Below the pieces are notes generated by a model. It was not told the DNA's origin. It saw only the letters and a program-made list of their open reading frames with translations, and did no database searches. Positions 14,812 through 22,169 of a stretch of 22,575 bases of DNA are shown one piece after another (within the stretch, counting starts at the first letter, position 1; each line of letters begins with the position of its first letter). Source of the DNA: a virus; IMG/VR virus record IMGVR_UViG_3300027872_000025, positions 1 to 22,575 of that record; one strand, written 5' to 3'. Position numbers and translations under genes: made by a program.

Positions 14812-15975
14812 TTACGTCGCCGGCACGGGCGCCCCGGGTAGCCGCGGCGCGGGAAGATTCGCGCGTTGGAACGTGCCGGGATCCTGGTCGTACAGTTGCC
14901 GAAGGGTCAGTCGCTGCCCGCTGTTGTCCACGAAGCCCTTCAGGTCCAGTTCGCCTGAACGAAAGAGCCTGCCTCGCGTCGGGCCTAATACCTCGTTCTG
15001 GAACGCGGCGTTTTGCCGGCGCAGCCATTCGGTGTAATTGACGTCGGCCGGGACCTTGCCGACCAGCTTGTCGATCGCCCGGCGCCGGGCCGGGCCCTTC
15101 AGATCGCCTAGCTGCCGCTGCGTCGCCGTGGTGAACGGACGCGAGCCCAATGCGCGCCCCTCGACTACCGGGATGCGTTGCGACCGGCAGTTGATGTGCA
15201 GAGGCGGGTGCGGGCCTTCGCCGGTCTTGAATATATCGCCGTCCAGGGACGAGCAGATGGCCGTGGTGCGAGCGTCGAGCGTGGCGTTGTAGCTCTCGCG
15301 CTTGATGAAGCGTTTATTTTTCTTGAATAGCTCCGAGCGGACGCCGTTGGTGATCGCCGCCATCGCGGTGTTCGCCAGCGTCAATGCGCCGCGCCTGGTT
15401 ATCTGGCGGACGCCATCGGTCCCGCCCAGGGCACGGGTGCCGAATATCCGCTGGCTGATTGCCCGGGGCGTCTCGTTGAAAACCAGGCCCTGCCGGATCT
15501 CGCCCATCATCCGGCGCCGGTCGCCTACCTCGTATGTGCGGAGCCAATCGCGGAGGATATTCCGCTCGAACGGCCGCGCGAACACGATGCCGCGCAGTTC
15601 CCGTGCGGTCGGTAGCGCCAGCGTGGCGACTACCGGCAGGCTGTCCTGGATCAGGTTGGCCGTAAACGCTGTCTCGGCGACGGCCAGGGCGACCAGTTCC
15701 TTGCGGATCTGCTCGTTGATGCCCTTGAACGTGGGCCGGTTTATCTCGGCGATCAGCAGCGAGGTTTTGATCATGCGCTTGGTCGTAGCCGGCCCGGGAT
15801 CCCATCCCAGGTGGGCGATGCGTTCCAGGCGGGCGTTCAGCCGGGCCCGCAGTTCAGGCTCGGCCCTATTCAGGAGCGCGACGACCCGGGCGGCCAGGCC
15901 CTTGCTGAAACGCAGCAGGCCTATCTGGTGCCGCAGCATCGCGTCCTGGATCTCGTCGTTGCTGGTGTGCGCCAT
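14812..15975 (-). CDS. Minor head protein, SPP1 gp7 / Mu F-like
   Basis: 387 residues. It sits on the portal inside the head and takes part in assembly and DNA delivery. The N-terminal two thirds are helical with a basic bias. The family core lies at about residues 229-270: YNATLDARTTAICSSLDG, then PPLHINCRSQRIPV, with Cys241 and Cys263. DAR(T)..C..LDG..........PP.H..CRS is the hallmark of this group (Phage_Mu_F, PF04233). The ATG overlaps the portal stop as TAATG, so translation is coupled. The C-terminus is basic and Pro-rich. The length fits the family. Confidence 0.92.
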   Translation of the reverse strand: MAHTSNDEIQDAMLRHQIGLLRFSKGLAARVVALLNRAEPELRARLNARLERIAHLGWDPGPATTKRMIKTSLLIAEINRPTFKGINEQIRKELVALAVAETAFTANLIQDSLPVVATLALPTARELRGIVFARPFERNILRDWLRTYEVGDRRRMMGEIRQGLVFNETPRAISQRIFGTRALGGTDGVRQITRRGALTLANTAMAAITNGVRSELFKKNKRFIKRESYNATLDARTTAICSSLDGDIFKTGEGPHPPLHINCRSQRIPVVEGRALGSRPFTTATQRQLGDLKGPARRRAIDKLVGKVPADVNYTEWLRRQNAAFQNEVLGPTRGRLFRSGELDLKGFVDNSGQRLTLRQLYDQDPGTFQRANLPAPRLPGAPVPAT

Positions 15976-17687
15976 TAGGCGTCATCGCCGGCGTCATCGC
16001 CGTCGTCATCGCCGTCATCGGCGGGCGGTCCTCCTGGCAGGCCTCCCGGTGGGCCGCCGGCCGCCTGGCCCATCGCGGCGTCGCGGGCTGCCACCATCCG
16101 TGGGTCGTTGAGATCGCCCGCGCCGTCCACGCCCAGGAAGGCGTCGGCCCCGGTGTCGAACGCGTCCATGTTGGATTCCTCGTCGATAGCCTCCAGCTCC
16201 TCCTCGAACGTAAGCTCGGTGTAATCCTTCTGGCGCATCCAGTTGTGGACGCTCTTCCAGGATAGCGGCACCTTTTTCGATTTGGCCGCGGCGAACTGAA
16301 CCAGCTGCGCCGGGTCCTGGTCCTCCGTAATGAAATCCAGGTTGGCCTCGACCTTCACCTCGTCCGGATCCGCGCCGACCCATACGGCGCACTGGCGCAG
16401 GGCCGTTTCGAGCCCGGTAGCGGACGTCATGGCGATGGTCTGCAGCGTGGCGGTCCTGGCGGCTACCCGGATCCGCAGCGTCTCGGCGGCCTCGGCGCCG
16501 GCACCGCTGGACAGCAGTTTGATGCCCTCCTCGCCGGCCCGGCGATAGTCGTCCTCCAGGGAGGTGCGCTGCTCGGAAAGCGCCTGCGAATTGGGGCCGA
16601 TAAACTTCGCGTCGGCGCCCTCGTCCGGCAGGTTGAGGTAGGCGCCCGAGCCGATGATCGGCTTGGCGTCGGCGGACGGGTTTTCGTCGCCGCCGCTGAT
16701 GTCCTGGCCGAGGATGACCAGCGTATCCTGCCCGGACATAAACAGGGCGGCCCGGTGGTCGGCCTCGCCCCGGTAGATCGCCAGCGATAGGTTCGCCAGA
16801 TTGATCAGCGGCACGTCGGCCGGCTGCGTCGCCAGGTCGGTGGTGTTGATAAACGTAAACGGTATCTCGTCCAGCGTCTTGCCCCGGATGGACGGCTGGA
16901 TGGCTGCCTGCAAATTGCCGTCGCGCTCGACGACGCTCGTGTAGACATTCGCTCCGGCGTCGCCCAGGGACAGCGCCCGGAAGCGCGGCACCAGGTTCCA
17001 CGTGAAACGGTTACCCGTATCGCGCTCGAAGCGGGTCTCGTCCAGCACGGTAAGCAGTAGCCGGCGGACGGCCTGGGAGCGCTTGGCGTCGTCCTGCTGC
17101 TTTACGTCCAGGGTCTCGGTGAGGTCGTCCCAATTCAGGATCTGCGGCGCCGGGTAGCGGATGATCAGCGGCAGGTCCCGGTTCGGATCCACGTCGAGCA
17201 GCAGCCCGAGGCGGCCGTACAGCAGCTGGTCCAGGTGGATCTGCACGAGCAGGTCGTTCAGCGATTCGCCCTTCGGCGTCGCCAGTTCCCGCATATCCTC
17301 CAGCGCCTTGGGCAGTTCGATGTTGGAGGCCTCCCGATCCAGGATGCCGGTGAGGGCGCGCGTCGTCTCCTTGACTAGCTCCGGGAAAAACGCCCGCGTG
17401 ATGTATGCGACGTAAAGCGCCAGGCCCTCGTCCGACAGCTTGTTCGGCGACGCGGAAAGGGCGCGCATACCGGAGGTGGCCGGGAGGTAGAGCGTGGTCT
17501 TGGATTTGATATGCCGCTGGCCCTCGTTGCTGTCAAACATCAGCACCCAATCGGGGCGCCGGGAAACGTAGTCCGGGTGCGGGTCGGATATGTTCGAGCC
17601 GCCCTGGGTGCTTTGCGGAGCGGTGGTAATGCCCGGCTGAAACGGGGCGGTGGTGTTGGCGAGTATGCTCGGGTCGTTGTGCGGCAT
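15975..17687 (-). CDS. Portal protein (DUF4055 type)
   Basis: 570 residues. It forms the dodecameric ring through which DNA is packaged. I choose the ATG at 17687 because it overlaps the TerL stop as TAATG; a longer open frame upstream is just TerL DNA in another frame. The N-terminal Asn/Thr/Pro-rich 40 residues are followed by the marker region DYVSRRPDWVLMFD (40-53) and KSKTTLYLPATSGM (61-74), typical of DUF4055 portals, then the large helical body. The last residues are Asp/Gly-rich, encoded by a 12-bp tandem repeat. It lies between TerL and the minor head protein, as usual. Confidence 0.93.
   Translation of the reverse strand: MPHNDPSILANTTAPFQPGITTAPQSTQGGSNISDPHPDYVSRRPDWVLMFDSNEGQRHIKSKTTLYLPATSGMRALSASPNKLSDEGLALYVAYITRAFFPELVKETTRALTGILDREASNIELPKALEDMRELATPKGESLNDLLVQIHLDQLLYGRLGLLLDVDPNRDLPLIIRYPAPQILNWDDLTETLDVKQQDDAKRSQAVRRLLLTVLDETRFERDTGNRFTWNLVPRFRALSLGDAGANVYTSVVERDGNLQAAIQPSIRGKTLDEIPFTFINTTDLATQPADVPLINLANLSLAIYRGEADHRAALFMSGQDTLVILGQDISGGDENPSADAKPIIGSGAYLNLPDEGADAKFIGPNSQALSEQRTSLEDDYRRAGEEGIKLLSSGAGAEAAETLRIRVAARTATLQTIAMTSATGLETALRQCAVWVGADPDEVKVEANLDFITEDQDPAQLVQFAAAKSKKVPLSWKSVHNWMRQKDYTELTFEEELEAIDEESNMDAFDTGADAFLGVDGAGDLNDPRMVAARDAAMGQAAGGPPGGLPGGPPADDGDDDGDDAGDDA
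15980..16015 (-). repeat. Three tandem 12-bp units encoding the acidic portal C-terminus
   Basis: Units of CGTCATCGCCGG/T repeat three times on the plus strand, with a partial copy after them. They encode the Asp/Gly run at the portal C-terminus (mostly D-D-G-D). Such a repeat can change copy number by slippage without shifting the frame. Confidence 0.85.
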
Positions 17688-19222
17688 TAGTGCGCTCCTA
17701 TAAGGGCTCCGGACGTTGGCGGGCGTGGTTGCCTTACGGCACGGTGGTAAGCGCGCGAGAAAGCGTCGACCTGGTCGGCAAACGCGCCGCCCGGAAAAGC
17801 GCAAAGCTCATCCATAAACGGCGTGTTCCACGAGGCGCGCACAATGTAGACATTCCCGGCTTCCGCCTGGGCCGCAGGTGCTTCGGCCCGGACTGTCTTG
17901 TCGCCGGATTCAGGCGAGTAGAAGATCCGATGGCGGGGAAAGTCGGCGGCAATATCCTCCGCCTGGGCCTTCCCTGCTTGGCCGGGGTCCTGCGGGAAAT
18001 CGATTGTTACGCCTCTCCCGTCCTGGTCGCCCACGTTTCTCATTGTTGATCGAACTTTACCGGGCGAACCGCGAAAACGAACCACGTCCTCGATGTAGAT
18101 TTTGCGCCCCACATAGTGCAATAGCAAACCGACGGTGTACGCAGCCCTGCTGGCTCCCGAGGCAGATGCGTCGGTAGCGGCGAGGTCGTAGCCGCGCACC
18201 CGCCAGCCGCCCTTCGGCACGTCGGCCAGCTCGACGAACTTGTCCTTGAACCAGTCGCGCTTGAATAGCCCGCCCTCCCGTGGGTGCGGCCGCTGCTGCA
18301 GCTGGCCCGCCCGGGCGTACCCGCCAAGCTCTATCTCCAGGGCGTGAAGGCGCTGCTCGTTGAATAGCTCGGGCCAGATCAGCTGCCCCTCTTCCTCGCG
18401 GAAATCCCCGCGCAGTGCCCGGCCGCTCTTCTTGAGCGTGATCGGCACGGATACAAACGGGTGTTTTTTCTCGTACCGCGCCGGCAGGCACAGGTGAACT
18501 AGCTCGGCCTCGTCCGCGATCATGTGGCCGGCATAGTCGCGCTCGTGCAGGCGCTGCATCATCACGCACACGCCTCCGTCCAGGGAGCGCACCCGGGTCG
18601 GCAGGGCCATGCGTAGCCGGTCGACGGTGTTGTCCCGGTAGTCGTCGCTCTCGGCCTGCTCGACGTTGTGCGGGTCGTCCAGGATAACGAAATCCCCGCC
18701 CTCGCCCATGATGCCGGCGACCGACGTCGAGAAACGGTAGCCGCCGCGCTCGTTGGCGAAGCGCGTCTTTTGATCCTGGTCTCGCCGGATCTGCAGTTTG
18801 GTTTCGCGCAGCGATCCGACCACGTTGCCCCACCGCTCTTGGTACCAGGGCGACCGGATCAGCTGCCGGGTCTTGTCCGCGTCCCGCAGCGCCAGGTCGG
18901 CCCGGTAGGAGGTCGCCATGAATCGTTTACTGACGCGGTCGGGCCGGGTCCAGCACCAGGCGTTCAGCAGTACCGATACGGACAGGCTCTTCATGTGCCC
19001 GGGCGGCACGTTGAGCAGCAGCCGCGGGATCTCGCCGGCTATGAAGGCCTCCAGGTACTCGTCCTGCAGGGCCAGGTGCCGGCCGTCAACGAAGGGCGCC
19101 GGGTCGAGCCATTCCCAGGCGCACTTGGTGAATGTATAAAGCGAATCCTCGCACCGCTCCGCCAGCATCGATTCGAGATGCGGGAGGTGTTCGAGTTTAG
19201 GCTTCGCCAGCGGCTGCGGCAT
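17687..19222 (-). CDS. terL: Large terminase subunit (ATPase and nuclease)
   Basis: 511 residues. It is the packaging motor that cuts concatemeric DNA and pumps it into the prohead. The ATPase part has Walker A NVPPGHMKS (71-79) and Walker B FVILDD (178-183, with catalytic acid Asp183 or its neighbour). The C-terminal RNase H-like nuclease part has the acidic set GYDLAAT (Asp346), FPQDPGQAGKAQ (Asp412) and FPGGAFADQVDAFSRAY (Asp483, Asp486). TerL starts inside TerS (26-base overlap) with a weak ribosome site, so it depends on TerS translation. It ends in the TAATG overlap with the portal. Length and motifs are all usual. No truncation. Confidence 0.97.
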   Translation of the reverse strand: MPQPLAKPKLEHLPHLESMLAERCEDSLYTFTKCAWEWLDPAPFVDGRHLALQDEYLEAFIAGEIPRLLLNVPPGHMKSLSVSVLLNAWCWTRPDRVSKRFMATSYRADLALRDADKTRQLIRSPWYQERWGNVVGSLRETKLQIRRDQDQKTRFANERGGYRFSTSVAGIMGEGGDFVILDDPHNVEQAESDDYRDNTVDRLRMALPTRVRSLDGGVCVMMQRLHERDYAGHMIADEAELVHLCLPARYEKKHPFVSVPITLKKSGRALRGDFREEEGQLIWPELFNEQRLHALEIELGGYARAGQLQQRPHPREGGLFKRDWFKDKFVELADVPKGGWRVRGYDLAATDASASGASRAAYTVGLLLHYVGRKIYIEDVVRFRGSPGKVRSTMRNVGDQDGRGVTIDFPQDPGQAGKAQAEDIAADFPRHRIFYSPESGDKTVRAEAPAAQAEAGNVYIVRASWNTPFMDELCAFPGGAFADQVDAFSRAYHRAVRQPRPPTSGALIGAH

Positions 19223-19700
19223 GGAGTTTCCGCTGCAGCACCGTGTAGAGCCGCAGTTCCTCGTCGTCGAGGGCGCTGAAATCCGGCAGGCCTGCCACCG
19301 GGGTCATGCTGCGGTCCGGGCTCGTTACCTCCAGGGCCTTGGTGGGCTTGTATAGCGGGTGCCGGCTTTTCAAAGTTAGCTCGAGCAGGCGATCGCTCTT
19401 GCGGGTGATCGTCCGGAAGCGCGTCTCCTTCGAGCCGTCCTGTTTCACGTGGGTGTACGGGGCCTCCTCGTCCTCGCCGAATATGCTGCGCTTGATAGAT
19501 TCGGCCTCGCAGTTGTCCAGGAAAAACGCCTCCTCCTCGTCCCAGGCGTCGGCGAATAGCGGATCCCGGTCCCGCAGGGCGTACCAGGCCCGCCGGGATA
19601 TCTCGCCGGCAACGGCGGCCTTTGTTACCGAGCCGGTGCTGTGTAGCCGATCCAGGAACAGCGCCCGGCGTCGTTTGGTGATGGCCTTTTTACGAGCCAT
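19197..19700 (-). CDS. terS: Small terminase subunit
   Basis: 167 residues. It recognises the packaging start site and hands DNA to TerL. The basic N-terminus MARKKAITKRRRALF and a helix-turn-helix-like region (about 15-45, containing SVTKAAVAGEISRRAWYALR) are typical: 'G....A...........W'. A middle part (DAWDEEEAFFLDNCEAESIKR-type helix, then a loop) is the oligomerisation region, and the C-terminus is Leu/Ala-rich. The ATG overlaps the end of the methyltransferase gene by 11 bases, and the 3' end overlaps TerL by 26. Family assigned by gene order and HTH region. Confidence 0.88.
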   Translation of the reverse strand: MARKKAITKRRRALFLDRLHSTGSVTKAAVAGEISRRAWYALRDRDPLFADAWDEEEAFFLDNCEAESIKRSIFGEDEEAPYTHVKQDGSKETRFRTITRKSDRLLELTLKSRHPLYKPTKALEVTSPDRSMTPVAGLPDFSALDDEELRLYTVLQRKLHAAAAGEA

Positions 19701-20940
19701 CGCCCTTGGCCTGGCCGACTAGATCCTCCTCGAACAGCTGCCGGTAGCGGTCGACCACCAGCTGGCAAAACAGCGGATCGATTTCTATGCAGCGGGCTAT
19801 CCGCCCGGTTAGCTCGGCGGCGATAAGCGTGGTGCCGGTGCCGGCGAACGGATCCAGGATCAGCTGGCCGGGGCTCGAATTATTGAGGATGGGGCGGCGC
19901 ATACATTCGACGGGTTTCTGGTTCGGATGCTCTAGCTCCAGGACCTGCAGGATATCGATATCCCACACGGTGGCCTCCTTGCGGCTACCCGTCCAGCCCG
20001 CGTCGCCGCCCTTGCGGACGGCATACCAGCAGGGCTCGTGCTGCCAGTGATAGTTGCCGCGGCTCATCGCGAAGCGATTCTTCCGCCAGATGATCTGCGA
20101 CCGGATTTGAAAGCCGGCGGATGCCAGGCCGTCCGCTACCTCGCTGGAGTGCAGGCCGCTGTGCCAAACGTATGCAGCGGTCCCTTTGAAATGCTGCCAC
20201 GCCTCCCGCCAATCGGAGCGGTCGTCGTTTTTGATTATCTCCCGGTGCGGGTGCGGCTTGTTTTTGTCGCGCCAGTTCGCGTCTAGGTTCACGCCGTAAG
20301 GCGGGTCGGTCACCATCAGCTGCGGCTTTTCGGCGCCGAGTAGCTCGAAGTGAACGGCCTTGTCGGTAGCGTCGCCGCAGATAATCTTGTGGGGTCCTAG
20401 CTCGATCATTTGGCCGGGCTGGATTTGGCTCTCTACAGGTACCGTCGTGGGATCGTCCTCGTCGGCCCGCCGGTTCGATTCGGCGCGGCGCTCTAGCTCG
20501 TTGACTATCTTGATCCGGTCCTTGTGGCTGAAGCCCGTCAGGTCCAGGTCAAACTGCGCGGCCTCCAAATCCGAAAACTCTATGTCGAGGATTTCGAGAT
20601 CCCATCCGGCTAATTCGGCCAGGCGGTTGTCCGCGATGATGTAGGCCCGGGCCTCGTCCGCCGTCATATAGTTCAGGTCCAGCGTCGGTACCTCGGCCAG
20701 CCCGAGCCGGGCGGCGGCTTGGCAACGGGCGTGGCCGGCGATGATTACCAGGCGCCCCTCCCCGTCGTCCCGTATGAGGACCGGGTTGGTAAAGCCGAAC
20801 TTGCGAATGGAGGCGGCGACCTTATCGACCTGGTCGTCGGTGTGGGTGCGCGGGTTGCGCTCGTAAGGTAGCAGGGCCTCGACCGGGCGATAGACGATCT
20901 CGGCCGTCGAGCCCGGCGGGTTTGAAGCGGTATCAGCCAT
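19690..20940 (-). CDS. ParB-domain / DNA methyltransferase fusion
   Basis: 416 residues. I take the ATG at 20940 (GGAGAG 5 bases before it) rather than the GTG one codon earlier. Residues 15-115 are a ParB-like domain: VEALLPYERNPR, VAASIRKFGFTNPVLI, and IIAGHARCQAAARLGLAEVP, the ParB box. Residues 165-400 are a beta-class (N4/N6) methyltransferase: the DPPY tetrad at 212-215, then EHPNQKP at 337-343, then DPFAGTGTTLIAAE (SAM-binding) at 363-376. This order (catalytic before SAM site) defines the beta class. All motifs are intact, so it should be active on adenine or cytosine-N4. No restriction partner is near. It overlaps TerS by 11 bases. The target sequence is not visible. Confidence 0.93.
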   Translation of the reverse strand: MADTASNPPGSTAEIVYRPVEALLPYERNPRTHTDDQVDKVAASIRKFGFTNPVLIRDDGEGRLVIIAGHARCQAAARLGLAEVPTLDLNYMTADEARAYIIADNRLAELAGWDLEILDIEFSDLEAAQFDLDLTGFSHKDRIKIVNELERRAESNRRADEDDPTTVPVESQIQPGQMIELGPHKIICGDATDKAVHFELLGAEKPQLMVTDPPYGVNLDANWRDKNKPHPHREIIKNDDRSDWREAWQHFKGTAAYVWHSGLHSSEVADGLASAGFQIRSQIIWRKNRFAMSRGNYHWQHEPCWYAVRKGGDAGWTGSRKEATVWDIDILQVLELEHPNQKPVECMRRPILNNSSPGQLILDPFAGTGTTLIAAELTGRIARCIEIDPLFCQLVVDRYRQLFEEDLVGQAKGDGS

Positions 20941-20952
20941 CACGGCTCTCCA

Positions 20953-20967
20953 GTTGAATCACTCAAC
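20953..20967. repeat. Inverted repeat GTTGA-n5-TCAAC, 12 bases ahead of the methyltransferase ATG
   Basis: Five-base arms with a five-base centre lie in the 125-base gap before the methyltransferase gene, right next to its ribosome binding site. It could be an operator or a methylation-controlled site. Arms this short can arise by chance. Confidence 0.4.
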
Positions 20968-21003
20968 CGCGCCTTTCTGTGCAGTTGTGATCCAAAGGGT
21001 AAC

Positions 21004-21019
21004 GGAACGGCGTCGTTCC
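21004..21019. repeat. Inverted repeat GGAACG-GCGT-CGTTCC in the gap between RusA and methyltransferase
   Basis: Perfect 6-base arms around a 4-base centre. In RNA it would form a small stable hairpin, but no T-run follows on the minus strand, so it is not a standard terminator. It could be a protein-binding site (for example packaging or regulator). Confidence 0.45.
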
Positions 21020-21068
21020 TGCACCCTTCGAGACGAAAAACGCGCAAAACGGATCGGAATGGGACGGA

Positions 21069-21530
21069 TTAGACGCTATCGATGGTGCTGCGGATGAGCA
21101 GCGGCAAATCGACCGGGAGTTCGGGGAAGGGCAGGTGGCCGTCGGCAATGATGATGCCGGGCATCCCGGACCAGAGTTTCGTCACGGCATAGTTCCAGAC
21201 GTGCGCGTCGTCGAGCCCGCGGTACACCGCATCGATCAGGGCCTTGACCAGGTTATCGCCGTCCGGCGTCTGCAGATGCGGATAGCCCACGTGCTGCTGG
21301 CGCTTCTTTTGCGACCAGGATCGCGGGCACTCGATCAGGAACAGCGCGTGGAAGAAGTCGCCCGGTAGCTCCAGGCGCTCCAGCGCGACGTGATCGCGAA
21401 AGGTCCGGTAACGTTTCACGGCCGCGCTCGGTGCCCATTTATCTCGACGCGTTTGTCGGGGCGCCGGGCAAGGCGTGATCTCGTACCAGTGGCTGTGGAT
21501 AGTCCTTACGGCCGGCTCCGGTACCGTCAC
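21069..21530 (-). CDS. rusA: RusA-type Holliday junction resolvase
   Basis: 153 residues from the GTG at 21530, which overlaps the stop of the small gene before it (GTGA); the frame is open further up but would fuse unrelated residues to a family of about 120. RusA is a metal-dependent dimer that cuts four-way DNA junctions. The family core is present: PSAAVKRYRTFRDHV, then PDGDNLVKALIDAVYRGLDD (89-108), with Asp90, Asp92, Lys96 and Asp108 at the catalytic positions, and VWNYAVTKLWS. In phages RusA near the terminase probably removes branches so that DNA can enter the capsid. The ribosome binding site is weak (GGCGGG), so coupling is likely. All key residues present. Confidence 0.92.
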   Translation of the reverse strand: MTVPEPAVRTIHSHWYEITPCPAPRQTRRDKWAPSAAVKRYRTFRDHVALERLELPGDFFHALFLIECPRSWSQKKRQQHVGYPHLQTPDGDNLVKALIDAVYRGLDDAHVWNYAVTKLWSGMPGIIIADGHLPFPELPVDLPLLIRSTIDSV

Positions 21531-21631
21531 GGGTGCCCGCCGGTGAAGCCGGTGATCAGTGCCGGCACGAATATCATCAACAGCACCACCACGACCAGGA
21601 TCACGATTAGCCAGATGAATCCCTTCCGCAT
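21527..21631 (-). CDS. 34-residue single-membrane-segment protein
   Basis: MRKGFIWLIVILVVVVLLMI is followed by FVPALITGFTGGHP. After two basic residues, positions 5-28 are nearly all hydrophobic, so the N-terminus should stay in the cytoplasm. It starts 3 bases after the stop of the 45-residue ORF and its stop overlaps RusA's GTG start. The ribosome site is weak. Tiny membrane proteins here could be holin-like or membrane-targeted host modifiers, or the ORF could be translated only as a coupling step to RusA. No family is recognised. Confidence 0.55.
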   Translation of the reverse strand: MRKGFIWLIVILVVVVLLMIFVPALITGFTGGHP

Positions 21632-21633
21632 GG

Positions 21634-21771
21634 CTATCCGATCCGGTTATAGAGGCCCTTGGCCCGGGCAACAAGCCAGGCGCCGATACGCGCGCTCGGC
21701 GGGTACAGCTGCACCAGTACAAGGCCGATCAGAATACCGAGGATGAGTGTCGTCAGGTCGAGTCCAAACAT
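21634..21771 (-). CDS. 45-residue membrane protein
   Basis: The sequence begins MFGLDLTTLILGILIGLVLV (hydrophobic segment about 6-21) and then has QLYPPSARIGAWLVARAKGL and a short basic/amphipathic tail. A GAGGAG site lies 7 bases before the ATG, the best ribosome site in this small-ORF run, so expression is likely. One segment plus a positive amphipathic C-terminus resembles small phage membrane proteins such as pinholin-like or regulator peptides. Function unknown; no endolysin lies nearby in the window. Confidence 0.6.
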   Translation of the reverse strand: MFGLDLTTLILGILIGLVLVQLYPPSARIGAWLVARAKGLYNRIG

Positions 21772-21783
21772 GGATCTGCTCCT

Positions 21784-21906
21784 CTATGAAAACCAGCAAA
21801 CGGCAAGCGCGATCGCGAGGATCACGATTGCGATAATCAGGCGTCTACAATCTGGCCGCCCGTCGCCGGGGCCGGGGGGCTTAGGTCCAAAGGGACACCC
21901 ACCCAT
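21784..21906 (-). CDS. Possible 40-residue membrane ORF overlapping the FN3-like gene
   Basis: It starts MGGCPFGPKPPGPGDGRPDC, then RR, then a hydrophobic run LIIAIVILAIALAVCWFS to the stop. It overlaps the last 70 bases of the FN3-like gene in another frame. GGAGG touches the ATG directly, which is too close for normal initiation, so this ORF is uncertain. Its hydrophobic end next to two other small membrane ORFs is the reason to list it. Confidence 0.35.
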   Translation of the reverse strand: MGGCPFGPKPPGPGDGRPDCRRLIIAIVILAIALAVCWFS

Positions 21907-22160
21907 CCTCCGAACGTCGCCGGGTCGCTCTCGTTGCCGGCAGCGTCTTTCTGGATGACGCAGAAATCGAAGGTCCCCTCGATCTCCGGGATGGATGCTT
22001 CAGGAATATCGGTGGTGGCGAAGCGGTCGGTTACGTCTCCCGCATCGATACCGGCCATCCAGTCGGCGACATCGGGTGCCGCGTCGCGTTGATACCAGTC
22101 ATAGAAGTCGGCGCCAGGAGCAGCGTCGACGGTGAGTTTTTTCGCTTTTACTTTAGCCAT
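21837..22160 (-). CDS. Small Fibronectin-III/Ig-like protein
   Basis: 107 residues. After a basic N-terminus (MAKVKAKKLTVDAAPG) comes a stretch with FYDWYQRDAAPDVADWM, then the FN3-like signature EGTFDFCVIQKDAAGNESDP (the 'GtY.y.V.a.D.aGN.S.p' pattern), and an end SPPAPATGGQIVDA. Single FN3/Ig-like domains are common on tail and capsid surfaces of phages. The upstream neighbour has a similar domain and shares the ending APATGG, so they look like tandem paralogues. ATG after TAGGAA. Surface role is inferred. Confidence 0.65.
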   Translation of the reverse strand: MAKVKAKKLTVDAAPGADFYDWYQRDAAPDVADWMAGIDAGDVTDRFATTDIPEASIPEIEGTFDFCVIQKDAAGNESDPATFGGWVGVPLDLSPPAPATGGQIVDA

Positions 22161-22169
22161 GAATGGTTC

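Noticed and set aside
16015-17001. Minus-strand 328-codon frame inside the portal gene
   Set aside because: Shadow frame of the portal with the Arg/Gly/Pro-rich look of off-frame GC-rich DNA.
18057-18833. Minus-strand 258-codon frame inside the large terminase gene
   Set aside because: Off-frame shadow of TerL; the real frame has all ATPase and nuclease motifs.
20963-21148. 61-codon minus-strand frame across the RusA-methyltransferase gap
   Set aside because: It starts inside RusA with no ribosome site and has Ser/Pro/Cys-rich shadow-like composition, though a small gene here cannot be ruled out entirely.
21069-21722. Longer 217-residue version of RusA
   Set aside because: The extra N-terminal part is the shadow of two small membrane ORFs and Arg/Gly/Pro-rich; RusA is normally about 120 residues and the GTG at 21530 fits the GTGA overlap.
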